This document shows, piece by piece, positions 34,255-42,960 of a stretch of DNA of 64,000 bases. Positions within the stretch are counted from its first letter, which is position 1; the number at the start of each line of letters is the position of its first letter. The position numbers were made by a program, and so were the translations under genes. The notes under the pieces are model-generated. The model was given only the letters and a program-made list of their open reading frames with translations. It had not been told where the DNA came from and did not search any database. This stretch comes from Geodermatophilus obscurus DSM 43160 (GTDB taxonomy: Bacteria; Actinomycetota; Actinomycetes; Mycobacteriales; Geodermatophilaceae). Location of the stretch: the NCBI RefSeq assembly GCF_000025345.1, contig NC_013757.1, positions 4,526,001-4,590,000 of the forward strand, in the 5' to 3' direction.

Positions 34255-35820
34255 GTGAGACGACAGAACCCCGGATCCCCCGCAGGAGGCGGCGACCGGC
34301 AGCTCCCGGCGCGCCTCGACCCGCGGGCCGGCCGCGCCGGCTCGGGGCGGGCCCGCTCCCGGCACCAGGCCACCGACGCGGTCGACGCGGAGGACCCGGC
34401 CCCCCGCCGGCGCACGGGCCGCGCGGCCACCGCGGCCCGCGCCGTCGCCGGGGTCCTCTCGGTCGTCCTGCTCGCCGGGTCCGGCTGGGGCTGGTACCTG
34501 GGTCAGGTCGCCGAGGCCACGGTCAACCGCACCGACGCCATCCCGACCGACGGCAACGAGGGCACCGGCGACGCGCCCGAGGCGATGAACCTGCTGCTGG
34601 TCGGCAACGACAGCCGCGCCAACCTCACCGAGGACCAGCTGGCCAGCCTCAACGCGGGCACCGACTCCGGCATCAACACCGACACGATGATCCTGGTGCA
34701 CGTCCCGGCCGACGGGTCGCGCGCCTCCTTCGTCTCCTTCCCCCGCGACTCCTACGTGCAGATCCCCGGCTACGGGAAGGACAAGCTCAACGCCGCCTAC
34801 GCCTACGGCTACGCCGAGACCCCGGCGAGCGCGTCCGACGAGGTCCGGCAGGCCGGCGGCGCCCAGCTGCTGGTGCAGACGATCAGCGGGCTGACCGGCC
34901 TGCAGATCGACCACTACGCCGAGGTCGACCTGCTCGGCTTCTTCAACCTCAGCTCCGTCGTCGGCGGGGTCGAGGTCAACCTGTGCGAGGCCGTCGACGA
35001 CTCCGAGTGGTCCGGCGCGGTGTTCGACGCCGGGGTCCAGACGATCAGCGGCGCCGATGCGCTGAAGTTCGTCCGCCAGCGCCACGGCCTGCCCCGCGGC
35101 GACTTCGACCGGATCGTCCGCCAGCAGGTCTTCATCGCCGGCGTGCTGCGCAAGATGCTCTCCGACGACGTGCTCCTCGACCTCGGCAAGCAGCGCCAGC
35201 TGACCGAGGCGGCGTCCCAGTCGCTCACCATCGACCAGGGTCTGGACCTGTTCCGGCTGGCCGAGCAGATGCAGTCGGTGACCGCCGGCAGCATCGAGTT
35301 CCAGACGATCCCCAACGTCGGGACCGACCGGGACGAGCAGGACCGCTCGATCATCCGGCTGGAGGACGAGGACACCCTCCACCGGTTCTTCGCCGAGCTG
35401 TCGGCCGAGCGTGAGGCGCCTGCCGATGCCGCGCCGGCCGCGCCGTCGACCGTCGCCCCCTCCGCGGTGACCGTCGACGTCCTCAACGGCTCGGGCACCT
35501 CCGGGCTGGCGGCCAAGGCCGCCGCGTCGCTGCAGACCGCCGGCTTCGCCGTCGGCACCACCGGCAACGCCGACTCCTCCGACCACGACACCACCCTGGT
35601 CCGGCACGCCGCCGGCGACGAGGCCCTGGCCGCGACGCTGGCCGCCGCCGTCCCCGGCGCGGTGGTGGAGGAGAGGGAGGACGCGACCTCCGGCACGGTG
35701 CAGCTGGTGCTCGGCTCGGACTTCAACGCGGTCGGCCAGGCCGTCGACCCGGCCGCCCCCGCGGCCGAGGTCGAGGGCGAGGACGCCCGCACCGCGGCGG
35801 ACACCAGCTGCATCTACTGA
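34255..35820 (+). CDS. LytR-CpsA-Psr family cell-wall glycopolymer ligase
   Basis: The 521-residue protein has a basic, disordered cytosolic start, one transmembrane helix at about 65-82, an LCP domain (NLLLVGNDSRAN, FVSFPRDSYVQIPGYGKDKL, NAAYAYG, QHG-type RQRHGLPRGDFDRIVRQQ) and a LytR_C domain near 400-500 (VTVDVLNGSGTSGLAAKAA). LCP enzymes move lipid-linked glycopolymers onto peptidoglycan; in mycobacteria one joins arabinogalactan to the wall. The GTG start has GAAGGA upstream. It is placed to attach the galactan made by the cassette at 13-21 kb. Confidence 0.93.
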   Translation: MRRQNPGSPAGGGDRQLPARLDPRAGRAGSGRARSRHQATDAVDAEDPAPRRRTGRAATAARAVAGVLSVVLLAGSGWGWYLGQVAEATVNRTDAIPTDGNEGTGDAPEAMNLLLVGNDSRANLTEDQLASLNAGTDSGINTDTMILVHVPADGSRASFVSFPRDSYVQIPGYGKDKLNAAYAYGYAETPASASDEVRQAGGAQLLVQTISGLTGLQIDHYAEVDLLGFFNLSSVVGGVEVNLCEAVDDSEWSGAVFDAGVQTISGADALKFVRQRHGLPRGDFDRIVRQQVFIAGVLRKMLSDDVLLDLGKQRQLTEAASQSLTIDQGLDLFRLAEQMQSVTAGSIEFQTIPNVGTDRDEQDRSIIRLEDEDTLHRFFAELSAEREAPADAAPAAPSTVAPSAVTVDVLNGSGTSGLAAKAAASLQTAGFAVGTTGNADSSDHDTTLVRHAAGDEALAATLAAAVPGAVVEEREDATSGTVQLVLGSDFNAVGQAVDPAAPAAEVEGEDARTAADTSCIY

Positions 35821-35977
35821 AGAAGGGCCCTCCTGCCCCCCACCGTGGAAGGACCTCCCCGCCCCGCACCGTGAAAGGACCTCCCCGCCCCCACCGCTCG
35901 CAGGCTCGCGGTGGGACCCTGCGGGGAGGCCGGCGACCGGCCCCTGCAGGAGGGCCACCACCTGGGAGGCTCGGGGC
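35821..35977. repeat. Intergenic repeat cluster
   Basis: Two tandem copies of GGACCTCCCCGCCC-type units precede an inverted pair around CACCGCTCGCAGGCTCGCGG (35892-35911), identical to 11017-11036. The 3' end carries GGGAGG, the Shine-Dalgarno of the next gene. Confidence 0.6.
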
Positions 35978-36778
35978 ATGCTCGACTCCCCGCGGACCCC
36001 TGCGGACCTGCTGACCGCGACGCTGCGCCGCGCACCGGCGGCGCCGCTGCTGACCTCCTACGACGACCTCGGTGGGGGGCGGGTCGAGCTGTCGGCCGCC
36101 ACCCTGGCCAACTGGGTCGCCAAGACGGCCAACCTGCTGCAGGACGAGTTCGACGTCACCGGCGGCAGCACGGTCGCCGTCGCGCTGCCGGTGCACTGGC
36201 AGACCGCGGCGGTGCTGCTGGGGGTGTGGAGCTGCGGGGCCACGGTGCTCGACACCGCGGCCGAGGACGACGGCCGGCTCGACGAGGCCGACGTCGTGCT
36301 GGCCGCGCAGGACCGGCTCCCGCCGCTCGAGGAGCAGGGGCTGCCCGAGCTGCTCGGCCTCTCCCTGCACCCGCTCGGGATGGGGATGACCGGGTACGCC
36401 GGCCCGGCGCGCGACTTCGCCCTCGAGGTCCGCGGGCACGGCGACGTCTTCACCCCGTGGCAGCGACCCGACCCCGGCGCCCCCGGCCTGCTGCTGGGCG
36501 GGCTGGAGCTGACCCTCGGCGGTCTGGTCGACACCGCTCGCGAGCTCGCGGGGCGGTTGGGCCTGGTCGAGGGCGACCGGGTGCTGGTCGACGACCGCAC
36601 CGCTGCGGAGGCCGGGCCGGTGGCCTGGCTGCTCGCTCCGCTGGCCGCCGGTGCGTCGATCGTGCTGGCCCGCTCCCCCGACCCCTCGCTGCTACCGGGC
36701 CGCGCCTCCGCCGAGAAGGTCACCGCTACGCTCGGCCGGACGATCGACGGCATCCGCGAGCTGGGCCGTCCTGCCTGA
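35978..36778 (+). CDS. TIGR03089-type acyl-adenylate-enzyme-like protein
   Basis: The 266-residue protein resembles the amino-terminal half of AMP-binding acyl-CoA synthetases but is far shorter and lacks the P-loop-like TSGTTG and the carboxy-terminal domain. Features include LLTSYDDLGGGRVELS, VALPVHWQTAAVLLGVW and LVEGDRVLVDD. This actinobacterial family is regularly next to LCP genes, as in mycobacterial Rv3267-Rv3268 as I recall. Catalysis is doubtful; its role is unknown. ATG has GGGAGG 8 nt upstream. Confidence 0.8.
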   Translation: MLDSPRTPADLLTATLRRAPAAPLLTSYDDLGGGRVELSAATLANWVAKTANLLQDEFDVTGGSTVAVALPVHWQTAAVLLGVWSCGATVLDTAAEDDGRLDEADVVLAAQDRLPPLEEQGLPELLGLSLHPLGMGMTGYAGPARDFALEVRGHGDVFTPWQRPDPGAPGLLLGGLELTLGGLVDTARELAGRLGLVEGDRVLVDDRTAAEAGPVAWLLAPLAAGASIVLARSPDPSLLPGRASAEKVTATLGRTIDGIRELGRPA

Positions 36779-36820
36779 CGCAGCCGCCCAGCCGCCCGGA
36801 CGGACGGACGGTGTTCCGGC

Positions 36821-37630
36821 ATGGACAAGGTGGTGGGCAGCGCCGCTGAGGCGGTCGCCGACATCGGGGACGGCGCGACCCTGGCCGTCGGCGGTTTCGG
36901 GTTGTGCGGTGTGCCGATCAAGCTGATCGACGCGCTGCTGGAGCAGGGCGCGTCGGGGCTGACGACGATCAGCAACAACTGCGGCGTGGACGACCAGGCC
37001 CTGGGCGTGCTGCTGTACGCCGGGCGGATCACCCGCACGATCAGCTCGTTCGTCGGCGGCAACAAGGAGCTGGCCCGGCTGTACCTGTCCGGCCAGCTGT
37101 CGGTCGAGCTCACCCCGCAGGGCACGCTGGCCGAGCGGCTGCGCGCCGGCGGCACCGGCATCCCGGCCTTCTACACCCCCACCGGGGTGGGCACGATGGT
37201 CGCCGACGGCGGCATCCCGGTGCACTACGACGCCGACGGCAACGTCGTGGAGACGTCCACCCCCAAGGAGATCCGGGAGTTCGACGGCCGGCAGTACGTG
37301 CTGGAGACCGCGCTGACCGCCGACTTCGGCCTGGTCCGCGCCGCGGTCGGCGACCGGCACGGCAACCTGGTGTTCTCCGAGTCCGCGCGCAACTTCAACC
37401 CGCTGGCCGGCATGGCCGGGCGGATCACCATCGCCGAGATCGAGCAGCTCGTCGAGCCCGGCGAGATCCGGCCCGAGGACGTGCACCTGCCCGGGGTCTT
37501 CGTCAACCGGGTGGTCATCGTCGGCCCGGAGGGCAAGGGGATCGAGAACCGCACCACCCGCCCGCGCACCGACCGCTCCGCCGCGCCGGCCGCCGCCGGT
37601 GACGAGGCCACCGAAGGGGATGCCCGATGA
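36821..37630 (+). CDS. scoA: 3-oxoacid CoA-transferase, subunit A
   Basis: The 269-residue alpha subunit begins [18 protein letters not shown] and contains [18 protein letters not shown], the CoA-transferase I glycine motif, and [13 protein letters not shown]. It pairs with the beta subunit to transfer CoA between succinyl-CoA and acetoacetate or a related acid. Overlap with scoB is 4 bp (ATGA). The carboxy-terminal extension of about 25 residues is rich in Arg, Thr and Ala and is probably disordered. Confidence 0.92.
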   Translation: MDKVVGSAAEAVADIGDGATLAVGGFGLCGVPIKLIDALLEQGASGLTTISNNCGVDDQALGVLLYAGRITRTISSFVGGNKELARLYLSGQLSVELTPQGTLAERLRAGGTGIPAFYTPTGVGTMVADGGIPVHYDADGNVVETSTPKEIREFDGRQYVLETALTADFGLVRAAVGDRHGNLVFSESARNFNPLAGMAGRITIAEIEQLVEPGEIRPEDVHLPGVFVNRVVIVGPEGKGIENRTTRPRTDRSAAPAAAGDEATEGDAR

Positions 37631-38295
37631 GCCTGACCCGCGACCAGCTCGCCGCCCGGGTCGCCCTCGAGCTCGAGGACGGTCAGTACGTCAACCTCGG
37701 CATCGGCATGCCGACCCTGGTGCCGAACTTCGTCCCCGACGACGTGCACGTGGTGCTGCACTCGGAGAACGGCATCCTCGGCGTGGGCCCCTACCCCTTC
37801 GAGGGCGAGGAGGACCCGGACCTGATCAACGCCGGCAAGGAGACGGTGACGATCCTGCCGGGCGCGTCGTTCTTCGACTCGTCGCTGAGCTTCGGCATGA
37901 TCCGCGGCCAGCACCTCGACGTGGCCGTGCTCGGCGCGATGCAGGTCAACCCCCGCGGCGACCTGGCCAACTGGCTGATCCCCGGCAAGATGGTCAACGG
38001 CATGGGCGGCGCGATGGACCTCGTGCACGGCGCCCGCACGGTGATCATCATGATGGAGCACGTCGCCCGCGACGGGTCCCCGAAGCTGGTCCAGGAGTGC
38101 ACCCTGCCGCTCACCGGGAAGGCCTGCGTGGACCGGGTGGTCACCGACCTGGCCGTCGTCGACGTCACCCCCGGCGGCTTCGTGCTCCGCGAGACCGCGC
38201 CGGGCGTCAGTGTCGAGGAGGTCCAGAACGCCACCGGAGCCCCGCTCACCGTCGCCGACGACGTCCGCGAGATGCCGCTCCCGGCAGCTGTGTGA
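37627..38295 (+). CDS. scoB: 3-oxoacid CoA-transferase, subunit B
   Basis: The 222-residue beta subunit has [15 protein letters not shown], the catalytic glutamate in [14 protein letters not shown] and the [19 protein letters not shown] segment. It is translationally coupled to subunit A. The donor and acceptor acids are inferred only at family level. Confidence 0.93.
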   Translation: MSLTRDQLAARVALELEDGQYVNLGIGMPTLVPNFVPDDVHVVLHSENGILGVGPYPFEGEEDPDLINAGKETVTILPGASFFDSSLSFGMIRGQHLDVAVLGAMQVNPRGDLANWLIPGKMVNGMGGAMDLVHGARTVIIMMEHVARDGSPKLVQECTLPLTGKACVDRVVTDLAVVDVTPGGFVLRETAPGVSVEEVQNATGAPLTVADDVREMPLPAAV

Positions 38296-38356
38296 GGTTC
38301 CCCGGGGACACAGCACGTCCCGTTCGGGGGTCGACGAGCGCCGGTGAGGCGGTGCC

Positions 38357-39178
38357 GTGACGTTCAGCGTCATCGCGCGCGACCCGGCGACGGGTGAGCT
38401 GGGCATCGCGGTGTCGTCGTGCATCCTCGCCGTCGGCCGGGCGGTGCCCAGCGCCCGGCCGGGCGTCGGGGTGGTCGCCGTCCAGGCGCGCAGCCGGCGC
38501 GGGCTGGGCCAGTCGCTGCTGGCCGGCCTCGCCGACGGTGGCGACCCGGCCGACCTGGTGCGGGCGGCGGCGCACGCGGCCGAGGACGTCGACCGGCAGA
38601 TCGCCGTCCTCGACGCCACCGGCCGGGTGGCCGCCGACACCGGGCGCGGCTCGTTCCCGGTCAGCGGCCACCTGCTCGGCGAGCAGCTGAGCGTGCAGGG
38701 CAACATGCTCGCCTCACCCGAGGTGTTGCCGGCGATGGTGCAGGCCTTCAGCGCCGCCCGCGGCGACCTGCCCGACCGGCTCCTGGCCGCGCTGACCGCC
38801 GGCCAGGACGCCGGAGGCGACGTCCGCGGGCGGCAGTCCGCGGCCCTGCTGGTGGTCAGCGGGACGCCGGCCAGCGACGAGGACGACGGCGTGGGGATGG
38901 ACCTGCGGGTCGACGACTCCGGCGACCCGGTGGCGCAGCTGCGGATGCTGCGCAACCTGCAGCGCGCCTACGACGAGCGCGACTACGAGACCCTCGCGCT
39001 GTTCGCCCCCGAGGGCGCCCGCGACCTCTACGCCGCGCTGGCCGCCTCGCAGCGGGGCGACCGGACCGCGGTCCGGGCCGCGCTGGAGGAGATGCGGACC
39101 CGGCCCGGCTGGTCGGCGTGGCTGGCCGCGATGGCCGGCGACGCGCGGCTGGCGGGGGTCTCCCGCCTGCTGGAGTGA
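38357..39178 (+). CDS. DUF1028 protein (Ntn-hydrolase-like)
   Basis: The 273-residue protein begins MTFSVIARDPATGELGIAVSS, the DUF1028 signature, continues with VGVVAVQARSRRGLGQSLL and ends with a helical carboxy-terminal domain. DUF1028 proteins have an Ntn-hydrolase fold and are suspected amidohydrolases or peptidases; activity is unproven. The start is a GTG. It may be the last gene of the CoA-transferase unit; a hairpin follows. Confidence 0.85.
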   Translation: MTFSVIARDPATGELGIAVSSCILAVGRAVPSARPGVGVVAVQARSRRGLGQSLLAGLADGGDPADLVRAAAHAAEDVDRQIAVLDATGRVAADTGRGSFPVSGHLLGEQLSVQGNMLASPEVLPAMVQAFSAARGDLPDRLLAALTAGQDAGGDVRGRQSAALLVVSGTPASDEDDGVGMDLRVDDSGDPVAQLRMLRNLQRAYDERDYETLALFAPEGARDLYAALAASQRGDRTAVRAALEEMRTRPGWSAWLAAMAGDARLAGVSRLLE

Positions 39179-39180
39179 CC

Positions 39181-39213
39181 CGCGGGAGCCGCCCGGTCCG
39201 GGCGGCTCCCGCG
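39181..39213. terminator. Perfect 15-bp hairpin terminator
   Basis: 39181-39195 pairs with 39199-39213 around a 3-nt loop, directly after the DUF1028 stop and before the convergent lyase gene. It is likely bidirectional. Confidence 0.8.
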
Positions 39214-39216
39214 GCG

Positions 39217-40050
39217 TCAGGCGGGCTCGACGCCGAAGGTCTGCGCCAGCCGCTCGATCTTGCGGGCGCGGCCGAGGCGGGGCTTGTCGCTGCCGTCGCG
39301 GATGACCCGGCCGCGGGCCTCGAAGTCGGCGAGGAAGTCCCGCGCCCACGCGACGTCGGACGGCGTCGGGCTGATGACCTCGTTGATCACCGGCGTCTGC
39401 TCCGGGTCCAGGCAGAGCTTGCCGGTCAGACCGAGGGAGACGGTGACGGCGGTCTGCTCGCGCAGCACCGGGTGGCTGCTGCTCACCGTGGGCCCGTCGA
39501 TGGGCCCCGGGAGCCCACCGATCCGGCTGGCCAGGACCAGCCGGGAGCGCGGGTAGGCCATGGCCAGGTCGTCGGCGCTGGTGCCGGTGTCGCGGCGGTA
39601 GTCGCCACTGCCGAAGGCCAGCCGGAAGGCGCCGCGGGCCCGGGCGATGGAGACCGCCTCCTCGATGCCGAGCGCCGACTCGACCAGCGCCAGGACCGGG
39701 GTCGAGCCACCGAGCCGGTCGAAGGTCTCGGTGACCTGCTCGGCGGCCTCGGTCTTGGCCAGCATGACGCCGAGCAGGCCGGGCACCCCGGCGAGCTTGG
39801 CGACGTCGTCGTCCCAGGACTCCGTCGAGCGGTCGTTGATCCGCACCCAGGCCGAACGGTCCCCGCGCGACAGCCACTCGACGACGCCGGCGCGGGCCTC
39901 GGCCTTGTGCGCCGGGTCGACGGCGTCCTCGATGTCCAGGACGACCTGGTCGGCCCGCGAGTCGCGGGCCGTGTCGAACAGGTCGGTGCGCGCTCCGTTG
40001 ACCAGCAACCAGGAGCGCGCGTCCTCGGGACCGACCTTGCGTTGTCTCAC
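39217..40050 (-). CDS. HpcH/HpaI-type CoA-ester lyase (citrate lyase beta-like)
   Basis: The 277-residue TIM-barrel protein has SWLLVNGARTDLF, the metal-binding VVLDIEDAVDP motif with Glu and Asp, VRINDRST, ALVESALGIEEAV and GSGDYRRDTG. Such enzymes cleave or condense 3-hydroxyacyl-CoA compounds such as malyl-CoA or citramalyl-CoA. Two consecutive GTG codons follow GGAGGT; I use the second (40050), though spacing is short. Its proximity to a CoA-transferase suggests a shared acyl-CoA pathway. Confidence 0.85.
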   Translation of the reverse strand: MRQRKVGPEDARSWLLVNGARTDLFDTARDSRADQVVLDIEDAVDPAHKAEARAGVVEWLSRGDRSAWVRINDRSTESWDDDVAKLAGVPGLLGVMLAKTEAAEQVTETFDRLGGSTPVLALVESALGIEEAVSIARARGAFRLAFGSGDYRRDTGTSADDLAMAYPRSRLVLASRIGGLPGPIDGPTVSSSHPVLREQTAVTVSLGLTGKLCLDPEQTPVINEVISPTPSDVAWARDFLADFEARGRVIRDGSDKPRLGRARKIERLAQTFGVEPA

Positions 40051-40063
40051 CACACCTCCATCC

Positions 40064-40319
40064 TCGTATGCGCGCCGGAGCCGCCTGCGACCGGGCGGGG
40101 TCACGGGCGGCCGGTTCATCTCCCGAGTACGCGGACAGGGATCAGGGCGACCGCTGCGGCCGGGTGCCGGACCGCCGGCGCCGCCGCCCTGCGGGAGCTC
40201 GTGGACAGCCAGCCGCTCCCGCGGCCCTGGCCGGGGAGCAGCCCGCCGGCCCGGTGGCCGGCACGACGGTCGTTGCGACGGCGGCCGGCCACGTCGGAGC
40301 CCGACACCGCCCGCCTTGC
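40064..40319. other. Gap of about 255 bp without a supported gene
   Basis: High-GC sequence between the lyase promoter side and the decayed DUF4396 gene. Open frames here are short and match nothing recognised. Confidence 0.5.
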
Positions 40320-40850
40320 TCAGTGGTGCACGTGCTCGACGGTCGTCGGCCGGTCGGAGCCCTCGTGCCCGCGGCCGTGGTAGGCGTGCACGACGGCATG
40401 GCCCCTCCCGCGGCTGATCAGCCAGCGGTTGACCGGCAAGGTCACGACGAAGGCGACGGCGAACGCGAACGCGAGCGCGCCCCAGAACAGTCAGCTGTCC
40501 AGGTGGGCCTCCATCGCGCCGGGGACCAGCAGCAGGACCGCGTTGTCGACGATCTCCATGACGGTGATGGAGAGGGTGTCGGCGGCCAGCGCGACCGGGA
40601 TCGCGGCGCGCAGCGGCAGGCCGGAGCGCATGACCGGGCCGATGGTGAACGAGTAGCCGAACACGAACACGAACGCGAGGGCGACGGCGACGGCGACGGC
40701 GAGCACGATGGTGTGCACGTCCGACCAGCCCAGCGCGGTGCCGATGACCATGCCGAGGACCTCGCCGATGGGGCAGCCGGTGAGGCGGTGCAGGGTGGCC
40801 GAGATGGCCATCCGGGTCAGCGCCGTGCCGGTGGGGCGCTGGGTGTGCAT
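40320..40850 (-). pseudogene. DUF4396 membrane protein interrupted by an in-frame stop
   Basis: One frame of 177 codons encodes a DUF4396-type protein, but TGA at 40491-40493 splits it. The first 119 residues (MHTQRPTG ... GAMEAHLDS) contain LAADTLSITVMEIVDNAV and three helices. After the stop the same frame continues LFWGALAFAFAVAFVVTLPV, then NRWLISRGRGHAVVHAYHG and a His-rich tail to a normal stop. Both halves match one family with nothing missing, so this is a single nonsense change or a sequencing error. Confidence 0.8.
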
Positions 40851-40943
40851 CGTGTGGTCCCCGGGTGCTTCTCGGTCGGTCGATCAGGGGGGGCGGGCGA
40901 GAGCGTCGTCGCAGACAGCTGGTGTCCCCGGTTGGGGGGGTGG

Positions 40944-41432
40944 TCAGGGTGCCGGGATCGCGGCTGGCCGCGGGCGGCTGGCGCGGCGGACGGCGGCGAG
41001 GGTCAGCGGCCAGCCCAGCAGCAGCTTGCCCACGGCGAGCAGTCCCGGGAGGTCCACCCGGGACAGGAACGCCTGTAACCCGGCCCGGACGGCGAACACC
41101 GCCGACCAGCCGAAGGTGGCCAGCACGAACAGCCGACGCAGGCGCGCGTCGGCGCGCCAGTCGCTCCGCCGGTAGAGCAGGCCGTAGATCATGCCCACCA
41201 GCGGATAGCCGACCAGGGCGGAGCCGGCGAAGGCGAGCCCGTAGGCGGCGTCGACGAGGATGCCGGGCAGGAAGAAGCCGCGAGCCTCGCCGGAGGCGGC
41301 GGCGAAGAGGACGGCGACGGTGAGGCCGACCAGGCCGGCGAGGGCCTGCCGCAGCGGCTCCTGGCGGATCAGCCGCAGCGCGACGATGCCCAGGCCGGCC
41401 GTGGCGGCGGCCCCGATCGCTGCGACGAGGGC
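40944..41432 (-). pseudogene. DUF3159 membrane protein, 5' end missing
   Basis: An uninterrupted minus-strand frame encodes ALRLIRQEPLRQALAG, FFLPGILVDAAYGLAFAG, LLYRRSDWRADARLRRLF and LGWPLTLAAVRRASRPRP, matching the last three quarters of DUF3159 proteins. The first transmembrane segment and start are absent: upstream of about 41432 the sequence becomes the ArsR fragment on the other strand. A GTG at 41198 could still start a short 84-residue product. Confidence 0.75.
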
Positions 41433-41435
41433 GGT

Positions 41436-41670
41436 CGACGTCGCCGAGGAACTGTGCGTCGGCGACCTGGCGCTGGCCCTGGAGGTGACCGAGGACCAGG
41501 CCGGCTACGGGCTGCGGGTTCTGCGCAGCGCCGGTCTGGTGTCCCGGCGCAAGGCTGGACGCGTGGCCTACTACCGCTTGGCCGACGGATTCCCGGACCC
41601 GTTGCGCGAGCACTGCCTGCGCCGGCTCATCGAGCTCAGCCGCACCCCGCCAACCGACGACGACGTCTGA
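41436..41670 (+). pseudogene. ArsR/SmtB-family regulator, 3' part only
   Basis: The plus-strand frame reads VAEELCVGDLALALEVTEDQ, then GYGLRVLRSAGLVSRRKAGRV and YYRLADGFPDPLREHCLRRL: helices 3-5 of a winged-helix metal-sensing repressor, with the CVG metal-site cysteine. The first about 40 residues are missing, replaced by DUF3159 sequence on the opposite strand. Confidence 0.75.
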
Positions 41671-41679
41671 GCTCATCGA

Positions 41680-41907
41680 TCAGTGCGTCGAGCGGAGCCC
41701 GGTGAGAACGACGATGGTCAGCCGCTCGCGAGCGGCGTCGTCCGGCAGGCCTGCAGCAGCCGACAGTGCCGCCAGGACGTAGTCGGTGAGCTCGTCGGCG
41801 GGAACATCGTCGGGAAGCTGCCCGCTGCGGGCACCGTCTGCCAGCAGATCGCCGACGAGAGCGCGCAGCTGGGCCTGCGCCCGACCGACGTGCTCACCGC
41901 GGTGCAC
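41680..41907 (-). pseudogene. TetR-family regulator, carboxy-terminal fragment
   Basis: About 75-85 residues remain (RAQAQLRALVGDLLADGARS, then DDVPADELTDYVLAALSAAA) resembling the ligand-binding carboxy terminus of TetR/AcrR repressors. No helix-turn-helix domain is encoded upstream, so this is a 5'-truncated remnant. Confidence 0.6.
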
Positions 41908-42386
41908 CCGTTTCGGCGACGGCGCCGCTCGACCGGCGTGGTCGGGCTCGAGGCCAGGCCGGTGCTCGGCGGCAGGGGGCGAGCCCGGCGTCGATGAGGT
42001 CGCCGATGTCCACCTTGAGGCCGGGCTGGCCCGGGTCGGCCCAGACGGCGTCGATGTCGGGCCAGGGCGTGTGCGTCATGGCGGTGCCGTTGTCCGCGCA
42101 TCTGTCACCGTCGTCATCGGTGGACACGACGCTGCGGACTGCGTCGCAGGTCAGCGTGTCGGCGTCTACCGTCAGCGGCCGGTCCCGGTCGCTGCCCATG
42201 AACTGGGTCAGCAGCGACGAGTCGGCCGGTCCGAGGCACAGCACGGACGTGTTCCGCGGCGGCGAAGCGCGGAACGCATGTGCGCGGGGACTGCCGCCCA
42301 GCCGGCAACCCGCCCTGCCGGGTTCGTTGTCGGTGAGCAGGCCGGTGTGCGCGTCGCGAGGTGGTTCGACGCGCGCAACAGCACGG
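41908..42386. other. Unassigned 480-bp stretch between remnants
   Basis: A minus-strand open frame (41894-42244) encodes an Asp/Thr-rich sequence, for example SSLLTQFMGSDRDRPLTVD and TPWPDIDAVWADPGQPGL. Its composition is less alanine/arginine-rich than shadow frames, so it may be the relic of a real gene. I do not recognise it. Confidence 0.35.
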
Positions 42387-42911
42387 TCACTGCCGCCTCT
42401 CGGTGGCTCCGGTGACGCCTTCGAGCGCCGATCGGTCGCCCGCCTGTTGGGCGGGGATGACGCTCAGGGACCCGTCGGTCTCCAGGACGACGGCGGCCAC
42501 CGAGGACAGGTCGCCGGAGCCGGTGGCGCGGATCGCCTGGCGCAGCTCGCTCATGGTGACCCGTTGGCGGCCGAGCGCTTCGGGGATGGGCCGACCGTCT
42601 TCCAGGAGGAGGGTCGGCCGGGCGGTGACCACGCTGCGGCCGCCGGGCAGCCAGGTCGTCGTGCGGGCGACGACGAACTGCAGGGCGGCCAGCAGAACGA
42701 GCGCGACGGCGCCTTCGCTCCAGGAGACGTCGCTGCTGAGGAGGATGGTGGCCAGGGTGGAGCCGAGTGCCACGCTGACCACCCAGTCGAAGGCGTTGAG
42801 CTTGGCCAGCGTCCGTTTGCCGGACACACGCAGCAGGACCACGAGGGTGAGGTAGGCCGCCGCTCCGACAGCGAGGATCCGGGCGATGTCGGACCAGGAG
42901 TCGAACCACAT
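42387..42911 (-). CDS. DUF421 (YetF-like) membrane protein
   Basis: The 174-residue protein begins MWFDSWSDIARIL, has three amino-terminal helices, the family motif LLRVSGKRTLAKLNAFDWVV and a small cytosolic domain with ARPTLLLEDGRPIPEALG. DUF421 proteins are widespread; some act in spore or stress physiology, but the function is unsettled. It has GGGAG 7 nt before its ATG and seems intact, unlike its neighbours. Confidence 0.85.
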   Translation of the reverse strand: MWFDSWSDIARILAVGAAAYLTLVVLLRVSGKRTLAKLNAFDWVVSVALGSTLATILLSSDVSWSEGAVALVLLAALQFVVARTTTWLPGGRSVVTARPTLLLEDGRPIPEALGRQRVTMSELRQAIRATGSGDLSSVAAVVLETDGSLSVIPAQQAGDRSALEGVTGATERRQ

Positions 42912-42960
42912 GTCGTACTCCCTACCCGCGTCGCGCTCCTCCCCCTGGCACGCTCGACGG

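Noticed and set aside
40491-40493. TGA as selenocysteine in DUF4396
   Set aside because: No SECIS-like element was seen and the family does not use selenocysteine; a nonsense change or sequencing error is simpler.
40068-41078. Plus-strand frame over DUF4396 and DUF3159
   Set aside because: Low-complexity Arg/Gly-rich shadow of the minus-strand remnants.
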